A DNA stretch of 64,000 nucleotides. Origin: Paenibacillus spongiae (GTDB lineage: Bacteria; Bacillota; Bacilli; Paenibacillales; Paenibacillaceae). The stretch covers positions 1,838,001-1,902,000 of the forward strand of contig NZ_CP091430.1 in NCBI RefSeq assembly GCF_024734895.1. Reading direction: 5' to 3'. A model generated the notes under the pieces. That model did not search any database, was not told where the DNA came from, and saw only the letters and a list, made by a program, of their open reading frames with translations. Every line of letters begins with the position of its first letter. Positions within the stretch are counted from its first letter, which is position 1. Of the stretch, positions 1-8,445 are shown piece after piece. A program made the translations under genes and the position numbers.

Positions 1-1
1 T

Positions 2-478
2 CAAGATATGTCGCCAGCTCCGAACCCGCTGCATCAATTTATTGTAGGCGAGCTTCATTTTTCCTTAAGGACTTTCTTTCAAAATCGCAGCTGCTATGTG
101 TTCGTGGCCCCATTCGATGTATTGTTCAGCGAAAATGATGATTATGACTCCCCCGAACATGTGACGCAGCCTGACCTCTCGGTCGTTTGTTCCAAAGAAC
201 AAATATCCAAGAAGGGATGTCATGGCGCCCCATCATTGATCATTGAGGTGCTGTCGCCAGCTACCGCACTCAAGGATTTCAATGAGAAGTTCAACCTGTA
301 TCAGAAATATGGGGTGAAGGAATATTGGATTGTGGACCCCGGCAACCGAACGATTCATCTGTTTGCGCTGCAGGATGGAAGCTACTCCGTCAGGGAATTA
401 TATGCGGAACAAGATGCGATTCAATCCGCTATATTTGCTGATCTAACCATTCCCCTGGATAAACTATTCAACATGTAA
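2..478 (+). CDS. Uma2-family putative endonuclease (5' end outside window)
   Basis: The reading frame is open to the left edge, so the true start lies outside the window and the 158 visible residues are the C-terminal part of a family usually near 190 residues. The visible part has the hallmark of the Uma2 (DUF820) PD-(D/E)XK fold: a QPDLSVV strand, then LIIEVLSP, then a Lys-containing helix (EKFNLYQKYGVKEYWIVDP). Uma2 proteins are nuclease-like and common as multi-copy genes in Paenibacillus and cyanobacteria. Their cellular role is not settled. The first in-frame ATG at 8 starts in the middle of a conserved motif and is unlikely to be the start. A terminator hairpin follows at 503-530. Confidence 0.8.
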   Translation, partial: QDMSPAPNPLHQFIVGELHFSLRTFFQNRSCYVFVAPFDVLFSENDDYDSPEHVTQPDLSVVCSKEQISKKGCHGAPSLIIEVLSPATALKDFNEKFNLYQKYGVKEYWIVDPGNRTIHLFALQDGSYSVRELYAEQDAIQSAIFADLTIPLDKLFNM

Positions 479-502
479 CCTTACCTTCATAAAATAGAGC
501 CG

Positions 503-530
503 AAACCGATTCCTAGTGGAGTCGGTTTTT
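503..530 (+). terminator. Rho-independent terminator after the Uma2 gene
   Basis: A stem of about nine base pairs (AAACCGATT with AGTCGGTTT, one G-U pair) with an 8-nt loop ends in a run of T. It lies 24 bases after the stop codon. Confidence 0.75.
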
Positions 531-646
531 CCATTCTCTGCGATCTGACCGCAAAGTGAGAATTCTCGTCTTTGCAGCCTATTTATACATCAAGAAATTT
601 TCCTTCTTTTCCCCCGAACAAAACAAAAACATTTTCCGAAAATCTA

Positions 647-675
647 TTGACTGCCAGATTCCCCCATCTTACGAT
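647..675 (+). promoter_or_regulatory. Sigma-A-type promoter for the glycan cluster
   Basis: TTGACT at 647-652 and TACGAT at 670-675 are separated by exactly 17 bases. This is close to the sigma-A consensus and sits 45 bases before the TTG start at 720. It is the best promoter candidate upstream of the first glycoside hydrolase gene. Confidence 0.6.
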
Positions 676-719
676 GTAGTCAGGCACTACTAATCATCAT
701 AAGTGAGGTGGAATGAAGA

Positions 720-1937
720 TTGAGCGCAAGGATCGAGAAGGGTTCTAATGTGTTATGGGTCGATTTTCTGGCAAACGGAAATCGGCTGGCGGATCCGCAA
801 GAGCAGCTAAAGCTGGTCAATCAGGCGAAGGCGGCGCATATTACGCATCTGATTGTCGATGCGAAGATTCCGTACGGGCACGTCACGTTCGCCAGCTCGA
901 CGGCTGCGCCGCATGTGAGCGAGTGGTCGGGAGGGCGATTCAGCGCCTGGGCCGGGCGCGATTTTCTAAGGGAGCTGACCGGCAAGGCCCATGAGGCGGG
1001 GCTCACGGTCGTCGCCAATATCGACGTATTCGCGGAAGGGACGATCCGCAGCCGGGACGGACTGGCATACGACCGCAAGGATTGGCAGGTGACTTACTAT
1101 CAGCCCGCAGCCGAAGGAGAAGCTCAGGCATTCATCAAAGCCGAAGACGGACACGAGGACAGCATCTTCGTCAATCCGCTTCATCCGGAGGTACGCGCCC
1201 ATCAACTTGCCATCATTCATGAAATCGCCGGCAACTATCCGGTCGACGGCATCGTGCTGGACCGCTGCAGATATCCGAATGTGTACGGAGATTTCGGCGA
1301 CTTGAGCCGGGAACGGTTCGAAGCTCACATCGGCGCCGAGGTGGAGCGATGGCCGGAGGATATCTTTACGAGAGGCAGCGGGGAGGGCAAGGAACGCATT
1401 CACCATGGCGCTCTGTTTCCGGAATGGACCAAATGGCGGGCCATGAATATCAAGCAATTCGTCCAGGAAGCCAAGGCGGCGTTCAAAACGCTGCGCCCTG
1501 ACGCGCTGTTCTGCATCTATGTCGGCTCCTGGTACCCGCTGTATTACGAAGAAGGGGTCAACTGGGCCAGTGCAACGTATGAAGCCGGCTTGGACTGGGC
1601 GTCGCCTACATATCATGAATCGGGTTATGCGGATGAACTGGATTTCCTGATGACCGGCTGTTATTATCCGGAGGTTTATAAGGAAGAAGCGGCGAATAAC
1701 GGCCGGCCTGCGTTCTGGTACAGCGTAGAGGGCGGGATCGAAATGAGCGCCGCCGCGGTGAACGGTCAAATTCCTTTTATCGCGAGCCTGTATTTGCAAG
1801 ATTACGAGAACAATCCCGACCAGTTTGCGAAAGCGGTTGCAATGTGCCGCGAGCGGTCGCATGGCGTCATGCTGTTCGATGTATGCTACCTGGAATATTA
1901 TCAGTGGTGGGGGCTGCTGCCTGCTTTGCTGAAGTGA
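720..1937 (+). CDS. GHL10/DUF187-like (alpha-amylase superfamily) cytosolic glycoside hydrolase
   Basis: This 405-residue protein is predicted to be a TIM-barrel glycoside hydrolase of the alpha-amylase/DUF187 (GHL10) type. The signature VDGIVLDRCRYPN near residue 175 matches the VDGIHLDxxRYP barrel strand of the family and is also present in the secreted paralogue downstream. No signal peptide or membrane segment is visible, so it probably acts in the cytosol on imported oligosaccharides. The start is TTG at 720, about 8 bases after a GAGGTGG ribosome site. It is the first gene of the co-oriented glycan cluster and lies 47 bases before the secreted GHL10 gene. The substrate is not known. Confidence 0.75.
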   Translation: MSARIEKGSNVLWVDFLANGNRLADPQEQLKLVNQAKAAHITHLIVDAKIPYGHVTFASSTAAPHVSEWSGGRFSAWAGRDFLRELTGKAHEAGLTVVANIDVFAEGTIRSRDGLAYDRKDWQVTYYQPAAEGEAQAFIKAEDGHEDSIFVNPLHPEVRAHQLAIIHEIAGNYPVDGIVLDRCRYPNVYGDFGDLSRERFEAHIGAEVERWPEDIFTRGSGEGKERIHHGALFPEWTKWRAMNIKQFVQEAKAAFKTLRPDALFCIYVGSWYPLYYEEGVNWASATYEAGLDWASPTYHESGYADELDFLMTGCYYPEVYKEEAANNGRPAFWYSVEGGIEMSAAAVNGQIPFIASLYLQDYENNPDQFAKAVAMCRERSHGVMLFDVCYLEYYQWWGLLPALLK

Positions 1938-1984
1938 TGCAATCAAGTCGAAGCACCTGAATATTTGAGATGGAGGTCAATATT

Positions 1985-4900
1985 ATGAAGAGATCATTTT
2001 CTTTCATTATGTGCTTCATGCTCTTACTCTCAGGAACGATTACCTATGTATACGGAGAGCAGACCGATCCGCCGCCGGATGCGGCTTCCTCGAATCTCAT
2101 CACAGCAACAGCGCCGGGCGGAAGCACGCTAACCATAACGGCCGTCAACCGGCCGATCCAAGCGGTCAACGAAGTGATCTTGTACACGCGGGATAACAGC
2201 AGTCCGATAACCGATTCGAATGAATGGTCCACGGCGGCAGTCGCCGATTACGTCGACGGCAGCTATGTCGTGACGGCCATTAAAGACAAGGAAGGCGCCG
2301 TCAACATTCCGCGCAACGGATTTGTCCTCTTTGCCAATAACGACAGCGGCCAATGGGTGCTGAGCAACCTGCAGGCCGGCGATACGGTAACCATCAGCGG
2401 TTACGAGCTGCCGATGCCGGTTACGGGTCAATTGCTCCGATTGGAGGACGGCACCGAGGTTGCCGTCGATGCGATGGATGCGGAACGCCAAACGAATCAA
2501 ACCGCGGTCTATACGACCCGCTATGGCAGCTTTACGAAGCCATTCGGAGCCGATACGGTGGAATTCATCATCTCCGGGGGCGTCGTCGTAGTCGTCAATA
2601 CGAACGGTCAGGCAGGAACGTACATTCCAACAACGGGTTACGTCGTTTCTGCGAGCGGTACGGCTGTGGAAGCCTTGGCCGGCCTGAATGTCGGGCAATC
2701 GGTGCAGTCGTTTAATCTCGATATTCCGATTCTGCCGGCTTCCTATGCCAAGGTCAAGGGCACTGCCGTCGGCATCGACAAAATCAACGGAGGACGCGGA
2801 TTGGCCGAGGTGGTCCTGTATCAGCCATCCTACGGCTCCTCGACCCGGGCGAATGCTTGGGGAATGGAGATTACCGTCGCGGATAACGTCGTGACGAGGG
2901 TGGTTGCGATTGCAGCCGACGCTTCGGGCAACTTTATCGACAACAACTCGCCGATTCCCGCGAACGGGTACGTATTGTCCATCCAGTCGGCCAGTCCATA
3001 CTATAACGAGCTGAACGGAAAAGTAGCGGTGGGCGACAGCGTGGAGCTCGTGCTCGACACCTTGGCGTACCGGGCGGGGAAAATCGGCTACGATGCGCTC
3101 AATCCGCGTACGCGGGAGGATAATCCCGGCGGCTGGCACGATCCGACCAATACGCCATACCCGGGCCTGCGCGGACCCGATCAGCTGATCATCTATGACG
3201 GCAGCTATGGCGAGCGGACAGGTACAAACCCGTGGGGCAATGAAGTCGTCGTCAATGCCAACGGCAAGGTCATCAGCAACGGCGGCAATGACAATGTTAT
3301 TCCGGAGGGCGGTTTCGTCGTATCAGGCGTCGGGACGACGGCTGCTTGGCTGTCGAATAACGTCTGGATCGGATCCACCGTGACGCTTAATCAGGCGAGC
3401 AAGCAGGTCGTGTTTATTTATACGCCGGAATCGTACGCCGACAAAGCCGAAATCGCGATTGCTCAGGCGGAGCAAGGGCTGTCGGATTCCCGCAGCCGCT
3501 TCCTTGACGTGCCGTACGCGCAAATCGAGCAGAAGCTGGCCAATGTCAGGGAAGCGCTCGTTCAAGTAAGGAGCAAGCTGGCATCCGGTTCCTACGACGG
3601 CTTGATCGAGCTGCTGAATACGCTGGACCGCGACGTGACCGACGCCAATTTCATGAATTTCGAATCGCGCAAGGTCGAAACGCGGGGGCTGTGGCTCCGT
3701 CCGAAAGAAACGAATATCGAACAGGTGCGCGAGCATATGCAGAAAATCAAAGCCGCCAACATCAATTCGATTTATTTGGAAACGTGGTGGGACGGACATA
3801 CGGCGTTCCCGATCGCCAGTCCCGATACGGCCTTAAACCCGATTCATCAAGGCTTTGATGTCCTTCAAGCTTACGTCGCGGAAGGAAAGAAGCTCGGGAT
3901 CGAGATCCATGCCTGGGTGGAAAATTTCTATGTCGGTCAAAATCATGTCAGCCCGGTATACGTCAATCATCCCGATTGGACGATGGTCAGCAAGCAGGGC
4001 GACCTCTATGACGATATCAATGGCGAAAAATTTTATTTCATCAACCCGGCGCTGCCGGAAGCGCAGGAATTCGTCCTCAACATCTACAAGGAACTGGTGC
4101 GTAAATACGATGTGGACGGCATCCACCTCGACTTTGCCCGTTATCCCGATTCCGGCGACTATACGAACGACTTCTCGTATGACACCTATACGCGGAGCCT
4201 GTTCCAAAATCAATACGGCGTCGATCCGATCGGTATTAATCCGGGCGATCCGTTGTGGGAAACCTGGACCAAATTCCGCAGCGGCATAATCGATTCCTTT
4301 GTCGGCCGCATCGTGGAGGAAGTGATGCCGATCCGCCCGGGCATGAAGCTGACGGCCGCGGTATGGCCGAATTATGAGGAGGCGCCGCAGAAGGTGCTGC
4401 AGGATACGAAGGCATGGCTGGACAAAGGCTACATCGACCACTTGTTCCACATGTCTTATGTGCCGGACCCGTCGCTGATCGTCATCGATGCGCAACATTC
4501 ACTGCAGCTGGCTGACGGAAGGGCGTTCGTCAGCTCCGGCGTCGGCACCTTCATTAATCTGACCAAATCGGTGCTCGCCGAGCAAATCGACAAAGTGAAT
4601 GAGACCGGCGTATCGGGCACCGCGCTGTTCGAGTTCGAGTCGCTGTTCAATAACGGCTATGACCGCGAGCTGAAGCTGGGCTTGTATCGTACGGAGGCGA
4701 TCATGCCCGATTACGTGACATCGAAGCCGTTCGTCACCATCCTGAAGGAAATGAAACGGAAGATCGACGATGTATATTTGCCTCTGGGGGGCATGGACCG
4801 GAACACGGCGAAGAAGCTGAAGGAAGAAATCGAAGATGCCGCCGACAAGACGAAGGATGACCGCAAATTTAGCCGGGGCTCGGCGAAGCAGGCCGGCAAA

Positions 4901-5029
4901 CGGCTGGATAAGCTGGAGAACAGCATTCAGCAGTCAATCGAGGTCCAGCCGGAGGTGAAGCGGCGGATGTATGCCGATATCGCATACGCCCGGAACATAC
5001 TCGACATTTTCAATTCGAAATTAAAGTAA
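1985..5029 (+). CDS. Secreted multidomain GHL10-like glycoside hydrolase
   Basis: This 1014-residue exported protein starts at ATG 1985, eight bases after GGAGG (an upstream in-frame ATG at 1970 overlaps that site). A signal peptide covers about residues 1-25. Residues 30-500 form repeated beta-rich segments with recurring phrases such as 'IPxxGYVxS' and 'GDxV', which look like non-catalytic repeats. Residues 561-900 form the GHL10/DUF187 barrel, with RGLWLRP, HAWVENF and VDGIHLDFARYP near 708. The last 90 residues are charged helices. The protein likely cleaves a glycan outside the cell for import by the ABC systems downstream. The barrel assignment is firm. The substrate and the role of the repeats are unknown. 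Confidence 0.8.
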   Translation: MKRSFSFIMCFMLLLSGTITYVYGEQTDPPPDAASSNLITATAPGGSTLTITAVNRPIQAVNEVILYTRDNSSPITDSNEWSTAAVADYVDGSYVVTAIKDKEGAVNIPRNGFVLFANNDSGQWVLSNLQAGDTVTISGYELPMPVTGQLLRLEDGTEVAVDAMDAERQTNQTAVYTTRYGSFTKPFGADTVEFIISGGVVVVVNTNGQAGTYIPTTGYVVSASGTAVEALAGLNVGQSVQSFNLDIPILPASYAKVKGTAVGIDKINGGRGLAEVVLYQPSYGSSTRANAWGMEITVADNVVTRVVAIAADASGNFIDNNSPIPANGYVLSIQSASPYYNELNGKVAVGDSVELVLDTLAYRAGKIGYDALNPRTREDNPGGWHDPTNTPYPGLRGPDQLIIYDGSYGERTGTNPWGNEVVVNANGKVISNGGNDNVIPEGGFVVSGVGTTAAWLSNNVWIGSTVTLNQASKQVVFIYTPESYADKAEIAIAQAEQGLSDSRSRFLDVPYAQIEQKLANVREALVQVRSKLASGSYDGLIELLNTLDRDVTDANFMNFESRKVETRGLWLRPKETNIEQVREHMQKIKAANINSIYLETWWDGHTAFPIASPDTALNPIHQGFDVLQAYVAEGKKLGIEIHAWVENFYVGQNHVSPVYVNHPDWTMVSKQGDLYDDINGEKFYFINPALPEAQEFVLNIYKELVRKYDVDGIHLDFARYPDSGDYTNDFSYDTYTRSLFQNQYGVDPIGINPGDPLWETWTKFRSGIIDSFVGRIVEEVMPIRPGMKLTAAVWPNYEEAPQKVLQDTKAWLDKGYIDHLFHMSYVPDPSLIVIDAQHSLQLADGRAFVSSGVGTFINLTKSVLAEQIDKVNETGVSGTALFEFESLFNNGYDRELKLGLYRTEAIMPDYVTSKPFVTILKEMKRKIDDVYLPLGGMDRNTAKKLKEEIEDAADKTKDDRKFSRGSAKQAGKRLDKLENSIQQSIEVQPEVKRRMYADIAYARNILDIFNSKLK

Positions 5030-5154
5030 TAGCCAGGTTCTGCATAAGTCAAACCAATTCAAACCAATGCTTCGAACATAGCCCGCCGCAGGCAGAATGT
5101 TCTTCGGATCACTTTTGTTCCCGGTTTCTTAGAATCATAGGTATAGGAGGCAAA

Positions 5155-5208
5155 ACTGGCATCCGTGGGAGCAAAGGCTACCTTCCTGATGCCGGTTTTT
5201 TCTTTTTG
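5155..5208 (+). terminator. Rho-independent terminator after the secreted GHL10 gene
   Basis: The arms ACTGGCATC and GATGCCGGT pair over nine positions with one T-G pair, around a 24-base loop, and run into TTTTTTCTTTTT. This separates the first two genes from the DUF4855 gene. Confidence 0.7.
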
Positions 5209-5264
5209 TATGATTGTTCAACTTTTATGCTCAATCGTTATAACAACATCGCGTCGTATGTTCG

Positions 5265-5270
5265 TATAAT
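5265..5270 (+). promoter_or_regulatory. -10 box candidate for the first DUF4855 gene
   Basis: A perfect TATAAT lies 36 bases before the ATG at 5307. No good -35 hexamer is seen at the normal distance, so the promoter is weak or activator dependent. Confidence 0.4.
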
Positions 5271-5306
5271 GGTGGGGAATTGAATCCATAGGAGTGATTG
5301 AACGTT

Positions 5307-8021
5307 ATGAGGGTATGGAAAAGTGCGGGTTTTCTATTGGCCGTCATGCTCGTCCTGTCATTATGGCCTTCTGCTGCGTCTGCAGCTTATTTTCCCAAGC
5401 AGCATGAGAGGTCGAACTATGCCTCGAACATCGCCTTGATTTATACCGGCTACTACAACCCGGCCAATTACGACGGCGTTCGGATTGGAGATTTCGATAA
5501 GGATCAATTTCTGCCATATGTCGGCTACTTGAATGCCGAAGGAAAATCGGAGGATTATTTCTTCGATACGTTCTTAATGCTGACGACAGGCTCGCCTCAT
5601 AAGGGCAGCTTGGCGCGTTATTACGATTGGGTGGCGGGCAGCAAGCCGGGGACGCTTGCGGACTGGCAGTGGGCGATGGACCGCGTATTCGAGGAGGATC
5701 TGCAGCTGGACGGCCTGGAGCAGGCGGTGGAGCAGGTCAGCGCCGATCTTAACGATTCCGGCAAGAAAGTAAATGTCTATCTGACGCTGCCGTTCCCCGA
5801 TCCGCAGAGCCGCGATTTCGGCGATTTCAACGGCGACGGCACGGTGAAGGATTTGCAAAGCCTGGATACGCGCAAAGAGCTGATCAAGTGGTATATCGAT
5901 GCGATGTCGGCAAGATTTGAGCAGAAGCAGTACAAGCATCTGTCATTAAGCGGTTTTTATTGGCTTCAAGAGGATCTGGACACTACCGTGCCGGGCGAGC
6001 AGGAGAGCGTTCAGTACGCATCCGCCTACTTGAACGGAATGAATATGCGGCTGGGATGGATTCCGTGGTCGGGCGCAGGGGAGAAGGCGAACGGCAGCCG
6101 CCTGGGGTTTGATTTCTCGCTCATTCAACCGAATCATTACTTCGACCGGAACTCGACCGTTAAGCGGGTGGAGGAGACGGCGGAGCTTGCGGAGGTGAGC
6201 GGGGCCGGCGTCGAAATCGAATTCGACCAGACCGTGCTCGTCAACCCGTGGTACCGTCAAGCGCTGTACAATTACCTTATTGCAGGCGTCAAGAAGGGTT
6301 ACATGAACAATTCCATCCTGGCTTATTATCAGGACGTGTATGCGATTCATGATTTTTACCATCATAAGAGTTCATTCGGAAGACAGCTGTACGAAGATAT
6401 TTATAAATTTGCAAAAGGAACGTTCCAAGCTCCCAAGGGAAGCTTCGAAGGCCGGGTCCTCGACGGTCAAGGAGCTCCGATCGCGGGCGCCGCGCTGAAG
6501 GACGATAACGGCGCAATCGCGGTAACGGATGTGAACGGGCGGTTTGTCATTCCGGATCTGTTCGCCGTACAGCATACATACACGGTGGGCAAAAGCGGCT
6601 ACAGCACCCGGCAGATTGCAGTGGATATTCCCCAGGGATATCCGGTCTATCGCGATATTGTGCTGCAGAATCCGGATGAAGGAACGCTGAAGGAGTCATT
6701 CCAATTGGCGGATTTCGAAGGCGGCATGATCTATGGCACAAATAACGGCTATTATGTGCAGCGTTCCATGACGAAAGATCCTATTGTTGTGACCGAAGGC
6801 AGCCAATCGTTGAAGGTCGATTTTAAAGCGTATCCGGACAGCTGGGTAGGGCTCTATATCGATTCCGACTATACGGGCTTTGCGGACGTGGAGCATTACC
6901 CGGCATACGCGCTTAAAGACTGGAGTTCGTACGATTTCGTATCGACGGCCGTCTACAATCCTTCCGACCAGCCGCAGGAGCTGCGGTTCGTATATATGTA
7001 CGAATACAGCTGGGCGAAGACGGTCGTGAAGGATATCGAGCTGGCGCCTCATCAATGGACCGTCGTCAAGCAGCCGATTGATGAGCTGAAACAGAGCGGG
7101 GCGAACACCGGGAATATGATTCGCGTTGCGCTGATGCGAAACAAGCAAACGGAGGACGCCACATTCTATGTCGACGATATGAAATTGTTAAAATATGAGG
7201 GGCTGGAGCCGGTACCGGATTACACGATTCAATGGCCGAATGGAATCCCTTCGCTGGATCCCGGCAAGGTATGGAGCCCGGTCATCGTCAACAATAGCAC
7301 AGGCAGCCCGGTAGAAGCGGCGGACGTTCGATTTACGAGCTCGGACCCTCATGTAATGGAGCTGTTGGATGACGGTGCGTTCAAGGCCGGTGAGCCGGGC
7401 AAAGCGGTCATTCGCGCTTTCGTCGGGAATGTGGAAGCGTCGTCCACCGTGATGGAAGTATCGCCATGGACCGTGAATGAACTTAACGGGGGAAATTTCA
7501 AAGTCGATCTGTCCGCGGAAAAGACCGTCCGACTGGCGAGCTCCTTCGATAACGGATACATGGTTCAGGCGCAAGAAGCCTCCTACGTATGGGAAATAAC
7601 CGGGGATGCGGCGCAGCGGGTACGCGCAGAGGGAAACAGCCTCACAATTAAAGGGGTCAAAGAGGGCAGAGCGGTCATTAAGGTGACGATGACATACAAC
7701 GGCAAATCCCGGTCGCTGGAGAAAATCATACAGGTCGGAAACCCTGCACCGCGGATCGCAGACCTCATGCAGAATGTGGATCGTTATTTCGCATCCGGCG
7801 ATATGAACGCATCGTTCAAGGAGAAGCTCCAGCGGGATCTGAAGAGAGCCGGGAAGCATTGGGCGAAGGGGAAGACCAAACAAACGGTCAAAGCGGTCTT
7901 GGACTTTATCAAGACGGTTAACAACCCGTCCAAGAAGGACGAGATGACCGGCCGTGCGAAAGCGGCATTAATTGCCGATGCGAATGCCTTTATTCAATAT
8001 TGGTCCGAACAGGTGGAGTGA
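5307..8021 (+). CDS. Secreted DUF4855 protein with carbohydrate-binding-like and FIMAH-like modules
   Basis: This 904-residue exported protein has a signal peptide (residues 1-29, ending ASA). Residues 38-370 match DUF4855, with ALIYTGYY, FLPYVGYL, WQWAMDR and FYWLQED as recognisable phrases. Next come a carboxypeptidase-regulatory-like beta sandwich (378-455), a jelly-roll module like a carbohydrate-binding domain (461-631), an Ig-like segment (635-811) and a helical C-terminal module resembling FIMAH (813-901, LKRAGKHWAKGK and ALIADANAFI). DUF4855 occurs with glycan genes and may be catalytic, but I know of no established activity. The start could be TTG 5298 or ATG 5307. ATG gives better spacing from AGGAG. 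Confidence 0.8.
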   Translation: MRVWKSAGFLLAVMLVLSLWPSAASAAYFPKQHERSNYASNIALIYTGYYNPANYDGVRIGDFDKDQFLPYVGYLNAEGKSEDYFFDTFLMLTTGSPHKGSLARYYDWVAGSKPGTLADWQWAMDRVFEEDLQLDGLEQAVEQVSADLNDSGKKVNVYLTLPFPDPQSRDFGDFNGDGTVKDLQSLDTRKELIKWYIDAMSARFEQKQYKHLSLSGFYWLQEDLDTTVPGEQESVQYASAYLNGMNMRLGWIPWSGAGEKANGSRLGFDFSLIQPNHYFDRNSTVKRVEETAELAEVSGAGVEIEFDQTVLVNPWYRQALYNYLIAGVKKGYMNNSILAYYQDVYAIHDFYHHKSSFGRQLYEDIYKFAKGTFQAPKGSFEGRVLDGQGAPIAGAALKDDNGAIAVTDVNGRFVIPDLFAVQHTYTVGKSGYSTRQIAVDIPQGYPVYRDIVLQNPDEGTLKESFQLADFEGGMIYGTNNGYYVQRSMTKDPIVVTEGSQSLKVDFKAYPDSWVGLYIDSDYTGFADVEHYPAYALKDWSSYDFVSTAVYNPSDQPQELRFVYMYEYSWAKTVVKDIELAPHQWTVVKQPIDELKQSGANTGNMIRVALMRNKQTEDATFYVDDMKLLKYEGLEPVPDYTIQWPNGIPSLDPGKVWSPVIVNNSTGSPVEAADVRFTSSDPHVMELLDDGAFKAGEPGKAVIRAFVGNVEASSTVMEVSPWTVNELNGGNFKVDLSAEKTVRLASSFDNGYMVQAQEASYVWEITGDAAQRVRAEGNSLTIKGVKEGRAVIKVTMTYNGKSRSLEKIIQVGNPAPRIADLMQNVDRYFASGDMNASFKEKLQRDLKRAGKHWAKGKTKQTVKAVLDFIKTVNNPSKKDEMTGRAKAALIADANAFIQYWSEQVE

Positions 8022-8120
8022 AGAAAGCGGCAGATCCAGAAGTGAGCGGGACACGAGGTTTTCAAAAGAATGGAATTAATGGTGTGAATGAATGCGAATC
8101 AAGATAAATGAAACCAAAGT

Positions 8121-8157
8121 GAAACTCAGGCTGCATGTATGGCTTGAGTTTCTTTGT
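8121..8157 (+). terminator. Rho-independent terminator after the DUF4855 gene
   Basis: GAAACTCA pairs with TGAGTTTC, extended by G-T and G-C pairs, with a T-rich tail. It lies about 100 bases after the DUF4855 stop. Confidence 0.65.
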
Positions 8158-8233
8158 TGTTCCATATGGGAAACAATGGATGATAGTGCAACTTTTTTGA
8201 ACAATAGTTCCATCATCCCGGAAGAACACTCTT

Positions 8234-8392
8234 TATAATAGATAAAGCAAGCGATTATCTTGTTCATGCATCTGTGCGGCTTTATAAAAAGGAGATTTTC
8301 TTTATTTATTAACGCGATAAAGAAAAAAACCAATCAAACTAAGCTGATAAGGAGGTGATGCACCCTTCGCGTGATGTAAACGGTACGGTTTA
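8234..8392 (+). promoter_or_regulatory. Leader of the sugar-binding protein gene: -10 box, SD-like run, palindromic operator candidate
   Basis: TATAAT at 8234-8239 is a possible -10 box without a clear -35. At 8349-8359 the run AAGGAGGTGAT matches the anti-Shine-Dalgarno complement perfectly, yet the only nearby ATG (8358) is too close to use it. At 8377-8392 TAAACGGTACGGTTTA is a 16-base near-perfect palindrome with one mismatched pair, of the size and style bound by LacI-type repressors. The gene for such a repressor is not in the window. Confidence 0.45.
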
Positions 8393-8445
8393 TGCTTTTA
8401 TGTCGGTCTTCCACATACGACAACAAACTAGGGAGGTTATTTTTA

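Noticed and set aside
966..1946. 326-codon open frame on the minus strand
   Set aside because: It is antisense to the GHL10 gene. The product is Arg/Ile-rich without recognisable motifs and the + strand gene is well supported.
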